64,000 nt of DNA from Winogradskyella sediminis (GCF_003387355.1 NZ_QUNH01000003.1:374778-438777); one strand, 5' to 3'; numbered from the stretch's first letter, positions 9,299-19,344 are shown. Notes: generated by a model not told the origin, from the letters alone. Program-made: numbers and translations.

Positions 9299-10813
9299 TT
9301 AAAACTTGCCATTAAAGCTAATCCTTAACTTTCTATTATACTCTTCAAATAGCCAATCTTTATAATTTTGAGTACTGTTCATTATACAATAGCAATACTG
9401 TTTTATTCTAAAGGCAATTTCATCTTGAAGAGCTTTAGTCAACTCTCTGGCATCATAAACATCTTCACTGTTTTCAATACACATTTTGGAATGCTGCTCA
9501 ATAGAGCGCTCTATTACAGTAAACGATTTTTTACCTTCACTAATGACATTTTTATATTCTGCTTTTACATCAAAATCTACAGTATAAGACTTTTTAAATT
9601 TTACTTTTAAAGTCTCTGGCATGGTGTAAACAAAATCGCGCTCTAATAAATCATCATCAACAATATTATCTAAATAATAATCTGGATGTTTAAAGATATG
9701 CTGCCAATCTACTGGTTGATCCCAAGGTCCAAAACGAGCTTCGTTATTTCCTAAATCAATGACCTGAAAGGTGTTTCTGTCCTTGTAAATTCGACTACCA
9801 CGACCTATCATTTGAAAATATAAGGTTAATGACCTCGTGGCTCTGTTTAAAATAATGGATTCTACAGAGGGTTCATCAAAACCGGTAGTTAAAATACTTA
9901 CAGATGATAACACCGCATCTGGTGTATTTTTAAACCATTTTAAAATTTCTTTTCGGTCTTGTTTTGAAGCTGTATTATCTAAATGTCTAACGTTATAGCC
10001 CGCTTTTTTAAAGGTATGATATACCTCTTTAGAGGTATATATTCCATTATTAAAAATTAGGGTTTTCTTTCCTTTAGCCATTTCCTCGTAAGCCGTTAGA
10101 AGCTTAGATTGCATTAAACTATTAGTATATAAAGCTTCCGAAGATTTTACGGTATAGTCACCGTTAATTCCTATTTTTAAGGATGTTAAGCCCACGTCGT
10201 AATGAGAAACTTCAGCCTTAGCCAAAAATCCATTTTTAATTAATGTAGAAATATCATCACCGACAATTAACTTATTATAATTGTCTTTCATAGGTAGTTT
10301 TATATTACTACTTAAAGGTGTGGCTGTGACGCCAAGAATAAAACAATCTTCAAAAAACTTAAATAACTTTCTAAATGAGTTATAGTGTGCTTCGTCAATA
10401 ATAACCAGTCCTACATTTTTTAATTGAAAATCATTGTCCGATAAGCGGTTGTTTAAAGTTTCCACCATGGCAACAAAGCACTGGTATTCATCTTGGTCTG
10501 GTAAGGTTTTTACTTTGCTATTTATTACTTTATTCTGAACATTAAAACCAGATAATACATTAGACGTTTGCTTGCAAAGCTCAATACGATGCGTCAAGAT
10601 TACAACCTTTTTCTTGTGTTGTTTTACATAACGTCTTACAATTTCAGAAAAGATAACTGTTTTACCACCACCTGTTGGTAGTTGATACAACAGATTAAAA
10701 TCATCAGATTCATCTCGCATCACATCAAAAATGCGGTTCAGGTCTCGAATCTGATAATCATAGAGACTTTTCTCAGTAGCATTTTGTTGAATTGTTTCGG
10801 TTTCTGATGACAT
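9299..10813 (-). CDS. DEAD/DEAH-box superfamily 2 helicase
   Basis: An ATP-dependent nucleic-acid helicase of the type III restriction / UvsW-like SF2 group. Walker A is LPTGGGKTVIF, the DEAH box is VIIDEAHYNSF, motif III lies in FILGVTATPL, and the C-terminal RecA domain has SILTTGFDEPSVESIIL and the Arg-finger motif QMIGRGSRIY. I chose the Met at 10813 (MSSETETIQQ); the longer reading from 10855 adds a Cys-rich 14-residue leader and runs into the likely promoter. Such stand-alone proteins are common in Flavobacteriaceae; the substrate (damaged DNA or R-loops) is not determinable here. Confidence 0.85.
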   Translation of the reverse strand: MSSETETIQQNATEKSLYDYQIRDLNRIFDVMRDESDDFNLLYQLPTGGGKTVIFSEIVRRYVKQHKKKVVILTHRIELCKQTSNVLSGFNVQNKVINSKVKTLPDQDEYQCFVAMVETLNNRLSDNDFQLKNVGLVIIDEAHYNSFRKLFKFFEDCFILGVTATPLSSNIKLPMKDNYNKLIVGDDISTLIKNGFLAKAEVSHYDVGLTSLKIGINGDYTVKSSEALYTNSLMQSKLLTAYEEMAKGKKTLIFNNGIYTSKEVYHTFKKAGYNVRHLDNTASKQDRKEILKWFKNTPDAVLSSVSILTTGFDEPSVESIILNRATRSLTLYFQMIGRGSRIYKDRNTFQVIDLGNNEARFGPWDQPVDWQHIFKHPDYYLDNIVDDDLLERDFVYTMPETLKVKFKKSYTVDFDVKAEYKNVISEGKKSFTVIERSIEQHSKMCIENSEDVYDARELTKALQDEIAFRIKQYCYCIMNSTQNYKDWLFEEYNRKLRISFNGKF

Positions 10814-10950
10814 ATATTGGTTTTGCACTTTATTAATTTCGCAAAAATAGCACATTGTAAAGGTATATGGAATGATTTGTTAACAAGATTTAAAAAGATT
10901 GGTACTGTTATTGTTATTAGGATATTATTAACATTTAAATCTATATTATT

Positions 10951-11517
10951 ATGAAATCATTTAGAAGACATGCTGCATCGGTCAATGCAGGATCTATGGC
11001 AGACATTGCATTTTTATTACTTATTTTCTTTTTAGTAACAACCACTATTTCGGCGGACAAAGGTATTTTGAGAAAACTACCTCCTGTTTGTGATACACCA
11101 AACTGCACAGCGGATATTCCTGAACGGAACTTATTACAAATTTCTATGAACGACAATCAGGAGATTATGATTGAAGCTAACACTGTAAAATTAGAAGAGG
11201 TTAAAGATATTGTTGAAGCCTTTATTGATAATAATGGTAGTAATAATTGTGATTTTTGTGAGGGTGAACAATTAAGTAACTCATCTGATCATCCTAAAAA
11301 AGCCGTCATCTCATTAAGTCATAATACATTAACCAAATATGATTTATTTATTGCAGTACAAGATGAAATTACAAGCGCTTATTACGATCTAAGAATGCGC
11401 TATGCAAAGCAAGTCTACAATAAAACCCCAGATCAGTTAACGAAAGAGGAACTTATTGCTGTACAAAAAGCTTATCCGTTTATAGTTTCGGAAATCATGG
11501 TAAAACGTTCTAATTAG
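10951..11517 (+). CDS. exbD: ExbD/TolR family biopolymer transport protein
   Basis: The 188-residue protein has a short cytoplasmic N terminus, one transmembrane helix with the essential membrane Asp (MADIAFLLLIFFLVTTTI) and a periplasmic domain. The family couples the proton gradient, through ExbB/TolQ, to TonB or Tol work at the outer membrane. The periplasmic part is longer than in E. coli ExbD and includes two Cys-containing inserts (CDTPNCTA and NNCDFCEGE), as in the flavobacterial branch. No exbB or tonB lies beside it, so it presumably works with a pair encoded elsewhere. It overlaps the convergent gene by 8 bp. Confidence 0.85.
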   Translation: MKSFRRHAASVNAGSMADIAFLLLIFFLVTTTISADKGILRKLPPVCDTPNCTADIPERNLLQISMNDNQEIMIEANTVKLEEVKDIVEAFIDNNGSNNCDFCEGEQLSNSSDHPKKAVISLSHNTLTKYDLFIAVQDEITSAYYDLRMRYAKQVYNKTPDQLTKEELIAVQKAYPFIVSEIMVKRSN

Positions 11518-11926
11518 TTATTGTGTCTCTAGGTGGAATGCAGTATTCAATAACAACGTTCTTTTTGCCCCATTGTTTTGCTCTTTTAATATCGTTATCC
11601 ATATAAATATCAATGCGATTGTAATACCGTCGATTCATCTTATCTTTAACAATATATAAACTATCAAAGCCTTCAATTTTAACTTGAGTATTATATACTA
11701 ATCCAGAATCTAATAAATCTCGAGATACAGCGAGATAGCGCATTCCTGGTTTTAAGCTATCACCAAATGCCGTAATATTAGGGTTAGAATTTGTCTGATA
11801 TACTAAAGAATTGTACGCTGTTGCCGTAACTTTAAAAGTTTTTAATTGGCAGTACTCTTCTACTCTATCGTTACAATTGTAAAGACTAAAATAACAAAAC
11901 ACCATAAGTAAGTAGTTTATTTTCAT
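11510..11926 (-). CDS. 3D domain-containing lipoprotein-like protein
   Basis: The 138-residue protein has a short hydrophobic leader ending in YNCND, a possible lipobox-type Cys, so it may be membrane-anchored. The body matches the 3D (three-Asp) domain of MltA/RlpA/YuiC-like proteins: VTATAYNS, TAFGDSLKPGMRYLAVSRDLL, and VKDKMNRRYYNRIDIYM with the conserved Asp residues. The family adopts a double-psi beta-barrel fold and acts on or binds peptidoglycan. It is probably a cell-wall-associated factor; catalytic activity is not proven. It is transcribed alone. Confidence 0.7.
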   Translation of the reverse strand: MKINYLLMVFCYFSLYNCNDRVEEYCQLKTFKVTATAYNSLVYQTNSNPNITAFGDSLKPGMRYLAVSRDLLDSGLVYNTQVKIEGFDSLYIVKDKMNRRYYNRIDIYMDNDIKRAKQWGKKNVVIEYCIPPRDTITN

Positions 11927-12040
11927 ATATATAATGAAATATGTTAAAAGGTGTTAAATTATTAATATGTTATACATAGTACTGTAACAAAACAAAAGTT
12001 TCATCGTCTACTAAGTATAACCAATTAAATATTAGAAATT

Positions 12041-12130
12041 ATGAGAACCTTAAACAGCAATCAATTATCGAGTACATCTACTGAAACAAAAAGTTTTACA
12101 TGGAACCAAAGAAGACGTTATAGATTATAA
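12041..12130 (+). CDS. Possible 29-residue basic peptide
   Basis: The peptide starts MRTLNSNQLSSTSTETK and ends NQRRRYRL. It lies in an otherwise gene-free gap and ends in the same bases (TTAGATTATAA) as the second small ORF downstream, suggesting duplication or a shared function. There is no family match I recognise. It could be an expressed small peptide or chance. Confidence 0.25.
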   Translation: MRTLNSNQLSSTSTETKSFTWNQRRRYRL

Positions 12131-12141
12131 TATAACATTTC

Positions 12142-12175
<34 letters not shown>

Positions 12176-12188
12176 TACATCACTTATT

Positions 12189-12260
12189 ATGAAAGTCTTA
12201 TCAAAAATCGTCAACACATCTAACAGTTTAGATGATGACCTCAAAACCATTAGATTATAA
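12189..12260 (+). CDS. Possible 23-residue peptide downstream of the TCAA repeat
   Basis: The peptide starts MKVLSKIVNTSNSLDDD and ends LKTIRL. It starts 14 bp after the microsatellite and is followed 30 bp later by a strong plus-strand terminator, which is consistent with a short transcription unit. Function is unknown. Confidence 0.3.
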   Translation: MKVLSKIVNTSNSLDDDLKTIRL

Positions 12261-12290
12261 GATTAAATGTATTTTAACTTTAGTCTAATA

Positions 12291-12328
12291 AAAAAGTCAG
12301 TTTCCGATTAAAGAAACTGACTTTTTTT
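12291..12328 (+). terminator. Strong terminator, usable from both sides
   Basis: A perfect 14-bp stem, AAAAAGTCAGTTTC with GAAACTGACTTTTT, has an 8-nt loop and a T run on the plus strand; the A run provides a T run for the minus strand. It ends the small-ORF transcript and, on the minus strand, lies 20 bp past the protease stop codon. Confidence 0.9.
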
Positions 12329-12347
12329 ATAAGTAGATAGTTAAGAC

Positions 12348-14663
12348 TTATTTTTTAATAACCTTTTTAATTATTGAACTTGAAGTTGTAGATAATTTTA
12401 CAAAATAAATTCCTGTTACAAAGGGTGTCATATTTAAACGATGAGAGTTATTAGGCTCTAAGCTACCTTTACTTACCTGTTGTCCTAAAGTATTAAACAC
12501 CTCGTATTTAACGTCTTCATTAATATAAGTTAATTCAATATTTAAATTATCTGTAACAGGATTAGGATATAAGTTAATTGAACTTTCTAAATTAAATTCA
12601 TTAACACTTAAAGGGTCTTGCACATTAAATGTCACTGATTCGGAAGTCGTAAACTCACCACCTACAATAATTATATTTTCATTTTCATCTTCTAATGTAT
12701 AAGTACCATTACCAAAAAATCCACAGCAGATTCCATCACCTTGAGAGTCGGAAATTGTAAATGTATAACATTCATCAAAACTAGGTATGTTTATAATTTC
12801 TTCATATGATTGTGCATTGTCATAGGTATTAACGGGTTGACTGCTTACTACAGTTCCAGCACTATTTGTAAGAGTCCAAGAGGTTTCGCTGCCATAATTA
12901 TCTGTTAAAAGATTTAAGACTAATGAAGAAGTTGTATATGACTGTAACACTTCAAAAGTAAAACCATATGAGTCATTAGCAGTGTTTTGGTCTTGTCCGC
13001 CATTTGGATTAGAAACGTTAATAATAAATGAATGATTTCCAGGGCCTAAATTAGAGTATGTTGGCGTTGCAACGACAACACTTTCTCCATTTAATAAGTT
13101 ACCTGTCCAACTTATAGACGTGCTTGTCTCTTCATCTAAACTATAAGAGATGTCTGCAGAAGTTAAAGGTAAATTTCCTGAGTTTAATAGTGTTACTAAA
13201 GGTGTAAAATCTTCACTACAAAGTTCAGTAGTATTATCGGCTCCAACATTTGCTCTTGCGTCAATATCATAGGTTTCAAATGGAGTATAGGGATCTAAAA
13301 CTTCAATACCAGAATTAGTAGGGTCTAACCAATCCTTCAGTCGTGTTGCAGCCGTAGATCCGTAATCCCACGCCACGCCAAAACGTCCATAAATATCGTA
13401 ACCACCATTATCCACAGTGCCAGAACATGCTGCAGTACCCGCAGAAAGCATACCTATTAAATGACCTGTTTCATTAAACAATCCTGATCCCGAAGAACCT
13501 CCTTCCGTTACACCTAATTCCCAATCATCTATTAGCCACATCTGAGCTGTAGAATTACCATTAAAATCCGTTGTAAATCTAACTGCACCTTCATCATTTC
13601 GAGAGACTTTCTGGATATCTCCACTTGGATGATGAAAGCCAAAACTTATAGCTGGTACATCTGTTGTTGAATTGTTCCAACCAGCCCAAATTAAATCGTA
13701 ATTATTTTCAAAGAAACTAGAATCCGTAATTTCTACTAATTCCATATCAGATTTTGAGCTGTTAGCTCTTACAGTTGCACCACTTACGGTTTGGTTATAT
13801 GTACCATCTGTACTATTTGCTATTGTGCCGCAAGATGGGTTTGGACTTCTCCAGTTAAACCTAAATGCCCATGTACCTTCTCCTCCAGCACAATGATTAG
13901 CTGTTAACATATAAGGTTTACCATCATTATTTGTGTTATTAATTAATGTTCCTGAACACCAATCAGTTCCACTTCTTAATATTAAAGCTCCTGAAGTTTT
14001 AATATTATCTTTCACGGCGTTTAAACCGTAAGGGTCTGGTGAAGGAGTAATATCGCAATCTACATCGTAATTACAATTCCCGGATTCACCTAAGGACTTT
14101 TCGTAAGTCTCAACTGTACGATATCCATGTACTACAGAGCCAACAGTAATTTTAGCTTCACCAACAACATTGGCAGGTTGGTAATATTCGATGTAAGCAG
14201 AATCCCCTTCTACCAACCACGTTCCTAAAACTTCCTCAGCATTGTTATTGTGATAAGTAAAAGGTCTTAATAAATCGGTTTTATCATCATTATAGACATA
14301 CAATTTTGCACCTTCAGGAATTTTGAATACATCGAACATAAAGTTTAATGATTGTGCACCGTTAGATGTATAAGCCATTCTCCAGATACGATCTCCGTTC
14401 TCTAAAGTTGTCCATTCACCAACCTCATTAAAGTTGTGGTCTACATAAATATCATGACCAAATCTCCAAGGAATAGACTTGTCTTGATCATTAATAAGAT
14501 CTTCTTCTTGCAATTTTTTTAAATCGAAAGACGGAAGTTTAAAAGGAATCACATCAGAGATGTTAGCTTTACTCCAACTTGGTGGTTTTAGATCTTCAGG
14601 TATTTGTTGAGCAAAAGAGAAGGTGAAAGTTAATGCCAACACCAATAGTAATTTAATTTTCAT
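12348..14663 (-). CDS. Secreted Lys-C-like serine endopeptidase with T9SS type A signal
   Basis: The 771-residue exported protease has a signal peptide (MKIKLLLVLALTFTFSFAQ) and a pro-region to about 205. The chymotrypsin-fold domain carries His257 (TANHCAGG), Asp306 (SKSDMELVE) and Ser391 (GGSSGSGLF), as in lysyl endopeptidases. A CARDB-like segment follows (VGADNTTELCSEDFTP...), then a Cys-rich beta domain (SDSQGDGICCGFFGNGTYTL) and a C-terminal type A sorting domain (INLYPNPVTDNLNIEL, GIYFVKLS). It probably digests extracellular proteins after release by the type IX system. The Lys specificity is inferred from family resemblance only. Confidence 0.85.
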   Translation of the reverse strand: MKIKLLLVLALTFTFSFAQQIPEDLKPPSWSKANISDVIPFKLPSFDLKKLQEEDLINDQDKSIPWRFGHDIYVDHNFNEVGEWTTLENGDRIWRMAYTSNGAQSLNFMFDVFKIPEGAKLYVYNDDKTDLLRPFTYHNNNAEEVLGTWLVEGDSAYIEYYQPANVVGEAKITVGSVVHGYRTVETYEKSLGESGNCNYDVDCDITPSPDPYGLNAVKDNIKTSGALILRSGTDWCSGTLINNTNNDGKPYMLTANHCAGGEGTWAFRFNWRSPNPSCGTIANSTDGTYNQTVSGATVRANSSKSDMELVEITDSSFFENNYDLIWAGWNNSTTDVPAISFGFHHPSGDIQKVSRNDEGAVRFTTDFNGNSTAQMWLIDDWELGVTEGGSSGSGLFNETGHLIGMLSAGTAACSGTVDNGGYDIYGRFGVAWDYGSTAATRLKDWLDPTNSGIEVLDPYTPFETYDIDARANVGADNTTELCSEDFTPLVTLLNSGNLPLTSADISYSLDEETSTSISWTGNLLNGESVVVATPTYSNLGPGNHSFIINVSNPNGGQDQNTANDSYGFTFEVLQSYTTSSLVLNLLTDNYGSETSWTLTNSAGTVVSSQPVNTYDNAQSYEEIINIPSFDECYTFTISDSQGDGICCGFFGNGTYTLEDENENIIIVGGEFTTSESVTFNVQDPLSVNEFNLESSINLYPNPVTDNLNIELTYINEDVKYEVFNTLGQQVSKGSLEPNNSHRLNMTPFVTGIYFVKLSTTSSSIIKKVIKK

Positions 14664-14809
14664 ATCTTAATTTTAGGGTATTAATTAATTTTAAAATAGC
14701 TATATCTACTCAAATAAAGCCAATTATGGATTGAGTTTAAAATTTAATATACTTAAACTTAATTTTTATCTACGTAACATTAATATTAATCTACCAAAAT
14801 GATATTAAA

Positions 14810-16810
14810 CTAATAAGTTAATAGCTGTTTTAAAGCAGACTCAAAACGCCCTTTTGCTAAATACTGATCCTCTAACTGACCAATAAAAGGAATTGGAGTT
14901 TCTAAACTTGCTACACGTTTTACAGGCGCATCTAAGTATTCAAAACAATCTTCCATTAGCATAGCAGATAAGTCACTTGCAATACCACCAAATAAAGAAT
15001 CCTCTTGAAGAATAATAGCACGTCCTGTCTTCTTAACAGAATTAACGATTGTGTCTTTATCCAATGGTTGTAGAGTTCTTAAATCAATTAAATCTGCCGA
15101 GATATTAGTGTTCTTATCTAGAGTTTCTAAAGCCCAATGCACGCCTGCTCCATAGGTTATAATAGTGACTGCCTCTCCTTCTTGTAAAACAGCAGCTTGC
15201 CCAAATGGGATAGTAAAATAATTTGTTGGTACATCTTGACGTGTGCTTCTATATAAAGCCTTATGTTCAAAAAACAATACAGGATTAGGGTCATTAATGG
15301 CTGTAGCTAATAAACCTTTTGCATCATAAGGAAATGCAGGATACACCACTTTTAATCCTGGGGTTTTAGTAAACCACGCTTCATTAGTTTGCGAATGAAA
15401 TGGGCCTGCAGCAACTCCACCGCCACAAGGCATTCTTACTACAACATCTGCTTCCTGTTGCCATCTATAATGCGATTTTGCTAAATAATTAACCACAGGA
15501 TTAAATCCGGATGTTACAAAATCTGCAAATTGCATTTCCACTACCGACTTAATACCCGAAATAGATAGTCCCATGGCAGTTTCAACTATGGCAGATTCAC
15601 AAATCGGTGTATTTCTCACACGCTCTTTTCCAAAGGCTTCTACAAAACCATCTGTAATTTTAAAAACTCCACCATATTCCGCTATGTCTTGTCCCATAAT
15701 CACTAGGTCATTATGCTTTTGCATGGACTGTTTTAAACTTTCGGATATAGCGTCTATAAACCTTAACTCCTTAGTGTTTTGGCTTGGTGTAAAATCCTTA
15801 TATTCAAATGATTTATATACATCATTTAATTCTACACTTTCATTTGCTGTAATTGCTGGCTCAGCATAAGCACTACTTAATGCGGTCTCTATTTCAGATT
15901 TAATTTCATTTATATAAGTCTCATCTATCTGAGCGGTAAGTATCTTTTTACTAAACAAAAAACTTCTGTAGTTTTCTATCGGATCTTTAGCTTCCCACTC
16001 GTCCATTAGGTCTTGAGGAACATATTTTGTTCCACTCGCTTCTTCATGCCCTCTACGTCTAAAAGTTTTAAATTCAATTAAAATTGGACGCGGACGTTTC
16101 CGTATACTTTCTGCTAATTTTTGAACCTTTGTGTAGGTTTCAATAATATTGTTTCCGTCTAAAATAAATGATTCAATACCGTAACCTTTACCTCTATCTG
16201 CGATATGTTTACAGTTATATTGTTCATTTGTAGGAGTAGAAAGACCGTAACCATTATTTTCTACACAAAATATAACTGGTAAACTCCAAACCGAGGCAAC
16301 GTTTAAAGCCTCATGAAAATCCCCTTCACTTGTACCTCCTTCTCCCGAGAAAACAGCCGTAACATTACCATTCTTTTTTAATAAATTGGCTAAAGCGATT
16401 CCATCTGCAACTCCTAATTGTGGTCCTAAATGAGATATCATCCCCACAATATTATAGTCTTGAGTACCAAAATGAAACGAGCGATCTCTCCCTTTTGTAA
16501 ATCCACTGGCTTTACCTTGCCATTGACAAAATAAACGATGTAACGGAATGTCTCTTGTAGTAAACACGCCAAGGTTTCTATGCATCGGTAAAATATATTC
16601 GCTAGGCTCTAAAGCCATTGTAACACCTACAGAAATGGCTTCTTGTCCAATTCCTGAAAACCATTTTGAAATTTTTCCCTGACGTAAAAGAATGAGCATT
16701 TTCTCTTCAATTAGTCGTGGTTTTAACATGTTATAGTAAAGTTTTAATAACGTTTGGTCATTTAAACTTCGTTTATCGTAAGCAATGTTACTTTTAGTTA
16801 TAGTTGGCAT
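14810..16810 (-). CDS. Fused 2-oxoacid (branched-chain) dehydrogenase E1 alpha/beta subunit
   Basis: This thiamine-diphosphate enzyme decarboxylates a 2-oxoacid and transfers the acyl group to lipoyl-E2; the fused form in Bacteroidota is usually assigned to branched-chain 2-oxoisovalerate dehydrogenase. The alpha half (1-~320) has the ThDP motif GEGGTSEGDFHEALNVASVWSLP...NN; the beta half (~345-666) has MGQDIAEYGGVFK and the C-terminal transketolase domain. The two subunits are separate genes in most other phyla. No E2 or E3 gene is adjacent. Start MPTITKSN has no competing upstream Met in frame. Confidence 0.88.
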   Translation of the reverse strand: MPTITKSNIAYDKRSLNDQTLLKLYYNMLKPRLIEEKMLILLRQGKISKWFSGIGQEAISVGVTMALEPSEYILPMHRNLGVFTTRDIPLHRLFCQWQGKASGFTKGRDRSFHFGTQDYNIVGMISHLGPQLGVADGIALANLLKKNGNVTAVFSGEGGTSEGDFHEALNVASVWSLPVIFCVENNGYGLSTPTNEQYNCKHIADRGKGYGIESFILDGNNIIETYTKVQKLAESIRKRPRPILIEFKTFRRRGHEEASGTKYVPQDLMDEWEAKDPIENYRSFLFSKKILTAQIDETYINEIKSEIETALSSAYAEPAITANESVELNDVYKSFEYKDFTPSQNTKELRFIDAISESLKQSMQKHNDLVIMGQDIAEYGGVFKITDGFVEAFGKERVRNTPICESAIVETAMGLSISGIKSVVEMQFADFVTSGFNPVVNYLAKSHYRWQQEADVVVRMPCGGGVAAGPFHSQTNEAWFTKTPGLKVVYPAFPYDAKGLLATAINDPNPVLFFEHKALYRSTRQDVPTNYFTIPFGQAAVLQEGEAVTIITYGAGVHWALETLDKNTNISADLIDLRTLQPLDKDTIVNSVKKTGRAIILQEDSLFGGIASDLSAMLMEDCFEYLDAPVKRVASLETPIPFIGQLEDQYLAKGRFESALKQLLTY

Positions 16811-17006
16811 GTAATGTTGTTTCTGAGATATTTATAGTGTATTCATATAACGTTTTCTGTTTATTTTAAGCAACGCTATAAACGACTTCTTTTTTACTTG
16901 TGGTAAAGGTATCAATATTTCAAAAGTAAATAAAATTGCTTCAATATTCTCTGTTGCACTTCAAATTGTCAATAATTCCTACTTATATTTTTAGCACTAT
17001 TATTGT

Positions 17007-17014
17007 TACATTTG
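17007..17014 (+). promoter_or_regulatory. Candidate -7 promoter box for the dioxygenase gene
   Basis: TACATTTG matches the Bacteroidota TAnnTTTG core and lies 30 bp before the preferred ATG at 17045. No convincing -33 TTTG is visible at the expected distance. Confidence 0.35.
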
Positions 17015-17044
17015 TATATTGACAAAAATTTAATAACAAATCCC

Positions 17045-17995
17045 ATGGATAGAATACCTAGTGTAGATTTAAAGGATTTTATATCTGATGATCCAAAACG
17101 CAAAGAAAAATTTATAAATGATATAGGAAAAGCTTATGAGGACATAGGTTTTGTAGCTTTAAAAGGACACTTTTTAGATGATGAGTTGGTAGATAGTTTA
17201 TATGATGAAGTTAAAAACTTTTTCGACCTACCTTTAGAAGTTAAAGAAAGTTACGAGATTCCTGGTATTGGTGGACAACGTGGTTATGTATCTTTTGGAA
17301 AAGAAAGCGCCAAAGGAAAAAAAGAAGGTGATTTAAAAGAATTTTGGCACTTTGGACAATATGTTGAAGACGATGAAGAACGTCGAAAAGAATATCCGGA
17401 AAATGTTGAAGTAAAAGAATTAGAGGATTTTAATAAAGTAGGTAAACAAACTTACCAAATGCTCGAAAAAACTGCTAAATATGTATTAAGAGCATTAGCA
17501 TTGTACTTAAATTTAGAAGAAACGTATTTTGATAATTACATTCATAATGGTAACTCTATCTTAAGACCAATTCACTATCCTCCAATTACCGAAGAACCTA
17601 AAAACGCCGTTAGAGCAGCTGCTCATGGAGACATTAATCTTATTACTTTATTAATGGGAGCTCAAGGTAGAGGCTTGCAAGTGCAACGTCATGATGGCGA
17701 ATGGATTGATGCGATTGCAGAACCAGACGAATTAATGATTAATGTTGGTGACATGTTATCGAGACACTCTAATAATAAATTAAAATCTACAATTCATCGC
17801 GTTATTAATCCTCCAAGAGAACTTTGGGGTACCTCTCGCTACTCTATTCCGTTTTTTATGCATCCTATTAGCGAAATGAAACTAGATGTGTTAGAGAGTT
17901 GTATTGATGAAGATAACCCAAAGCAATTTGAAGATATCACAGCAGGAGAGTTCTTAAACGAACGCTTAATTGAACTTGGACTTATTAAAAAATAG
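17045..17995 (+). CDS. Isopenicillin N synthase-like 2-oxoglutarate/Fe(II) dioxygenase
   Basis: The 316-residue protein from MDRIPSVDLKDF belongs to the 2OG-Fe(II) oxygenase superfamily. An N-terminal DIOX_N-type region is followed by the jelly-roll with iron ligands His194 and Asp196 (AAHGDINLITLL) and His251 (KSTIHRV), plus the 2-oxoglutarate Arg265 (RYSIPFF). A longer reading from 17003 is rejected because it covers the putative promoter. In Bacteroidota this gene is widespread but its substrate is not known. It is followed by the SUI1-family gene after 81 bp. Confidence 0.85.
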   Translation: MDRIPSVDLKDFISDDPKRKEKFINDIGKAYEDIGFVALKGHFLDDELVDSLYDEVKNFFDLPLEVKESYEIPGIGGQRGYVSFGKESAKGKKEGDLKEFWHFGQYVEDDEERRKEYPENVEVKELEDFNKVGKQTYQMLEKTAKYVLRALALYLNLEETYFDNYIHNGNSILRPIHYPPITEEPKNAVRAAAHGDINLITLLMGAQGRGLQVQRHDGEWIDAIAEPDELMINVGDMLSRHSNNKLKSTIHRVINPPRELWGTSRYSIPFFMHPISEMKLDVLESCIDEDNPKQFEDITAGEFLNERLIELGLIKK

Positions 17996-18076
17996 TACTT
18001 AGTAGTCGGTCTTAGTCGCAGTTGCTCAACCCAACTTATTGACTGAAGCCGATAACTAAGACTGTAAACGGAACCT

Positions 18077-18406
18077 ATGGATTTACAAGATCAGTTAAAA
18101 AACCTTTTCCCAGACCATACGCCAGAACCCGCAGATCATTCTGAAGATTCAAAGAATGATTTATGGCTACAAGACGATCCTATAATTTGCAAATACGAAA
18201 AGCGAAAAGGAAAACCAATTACAATTCTTGAAGGCTATACAGGCGCGACTGAAGATTTCAAAAAATTAGCTAAAGAACTAAAAACAAAACTTAGTGTCGG
18301 TGGCAGTTTTAAGGATGATAAAATCATTATCCAAGGAGATTACAGAGATAAAATTATGACCATGCTTAAAGAAAAAGGATTTAATGTAAAACGCGTAGGT
18401 GGTTAA
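18077..18406 (+). CDS. SUI1/YciH-family translation initiation factor
   Basis: The 109-residue protein is homologous to eIF1/SUI1 and E. coli YciH. The SUI1 core occupies the C-terminal two thirds: KRKGKPITILEGYTGATEDF, LAKELKTKLSVGGSFKDD, IIIQGDYRDKIMTMLKEKGF. Known members influence start-codon selection and initiation fidelity at the ribosome; in bacteria it is non-essential. It is followed five bases later by the DUF1835 gene, forming the start of a short operon. Confidence 0.88.
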   Translation: MDLQDQLKNLFPDHTPEPADHSEDSKNDLWLQDDPIICKYEKRKGKPITILEGYTGATEDFKKLAKELKTKLSVGGSFKDDKIIIQGDYRDKIMTMLKEKGFNVKRVGG

Positions 18407-18411
18407 TTGGT

Positions 18412-19344
18412 ATGGTAAAGAATGGCTTACATATTACCAATGGTAATAATCTCACGGACTATTTAAGAGATTTAGATTTTAAAGAAGATATTTTAACGTG
18501 GCAAGAGATGCTCTGCGAAGGGCCTACAATTCCTGCGATTAATTCTAGGGCGTTTTTAAATCTTCGTACAGAGTTTTTAAAAACACATTACGACATTGAA
18601 GTTAATACAAGAGAAATTCTTTCAGAATTATCTAAATTAAATGAAATTGATAAATACACTGAAATAAATCTATGGTTTGAGTACGATTTGTTTTGTCATA
18701 TCAACCTTTTAGGTGTTATAAATTTATTACATCAAAAAGAGATAAAAAAGCCACTTTATCTTATATGTAGTGGACGTGTAGAAGGCGAAAAACGCCTAAA
18801 AGCTTTAAGTGAACTCAATCCTGACCAATTAAAATCGCATTATAAAGAACGTGTTTTACTAACCAAAGAAGATATTGATTTAGCTATTGCTTTATGGAGA
18901 ACTTATTGTGGTAGAGATCATAATATCTTAAAACCTTATATTGTTAAAAAATCTAATTTTAAATATTTAAGTAATTGTTTAAGAGCGCACTTAGAACGGT
19001 TTCCTTTTCAGAAAAGCGGTCTTAGTGTCATCGAAGCCAATATTTTAACAATAGTAAAAGATAATTTCATTAAGTCTAAAAACCACCTTTTGGGTTATAG
19101 TCTTAATTATCAAGGTTATTATGGGTTTGGTGACCTGCAAGTTGCACGAATTATAGATAAATTAGATCTCTTTTTTACAGAAGATGACAGCGGAATTACA
19201 CTCAATAGAAAAGGTCATGAAGCCTTATTAAAACAGCATAATTTTGTTAAAGACATAAATAACGACATGGTTTATGGTGGAGTTAAACGTTTAGAGTTTC
19301 AATTCAACATAAAACAGAATAAACTTATAAAAACCATAATTTAA
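18412..19344 (+). CDS. DUF1835 domain-containing protein
   Basis: The 310-residue protein has the DUF1835 N-terminal pattern: GLHITNGNNLTDYLRDL, then ILTWQEMLCEGP, then INLWFEYDLFCHINLL. In this family an HITNG/GD motif and the WxExL...EGP motif are conserved, but no activity is established. It lies between the SUI1-like gene (5 bp) and the nucleoside phosphorylase, with a one-base stop/start overlap (TAATG) that indicates translational coupling. Confidence 0.8.
   Translation: MVKNGLHITNGNNLTDYLRDLDFKEDILTWQEMLCEGPTIPAINSRAFLNLRTEFLKTHYDIEVNTREILSELSKLNEIDKYTEINLWFEYDLFCHINLLGVINLLHQKEIKKPLYLICSGRVEGEKRLKALSELNPDQLKSHYKERVLLTKEDIDLAIALWRTYCGRDHNILKPYIVKKSNFKYLSNCLRAHLERFPFQKSGLSVIEANILTIVKDNFIKSKNHLLGYSLNYQGYYGFGDLQVARIIDKLDLFFTEDDSGITLNRKGHEALLKQHNFVKDINNDMVYGGVKRLEFQFNIKQNKLIKTII

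Noticed and set aside
18009..18062. Inverted repeat GTCTTAGT / ACTAAGAC as a terminator
   Set aside because: The stem is short, the loop is 38 nt and no T run follows; it may be chance.
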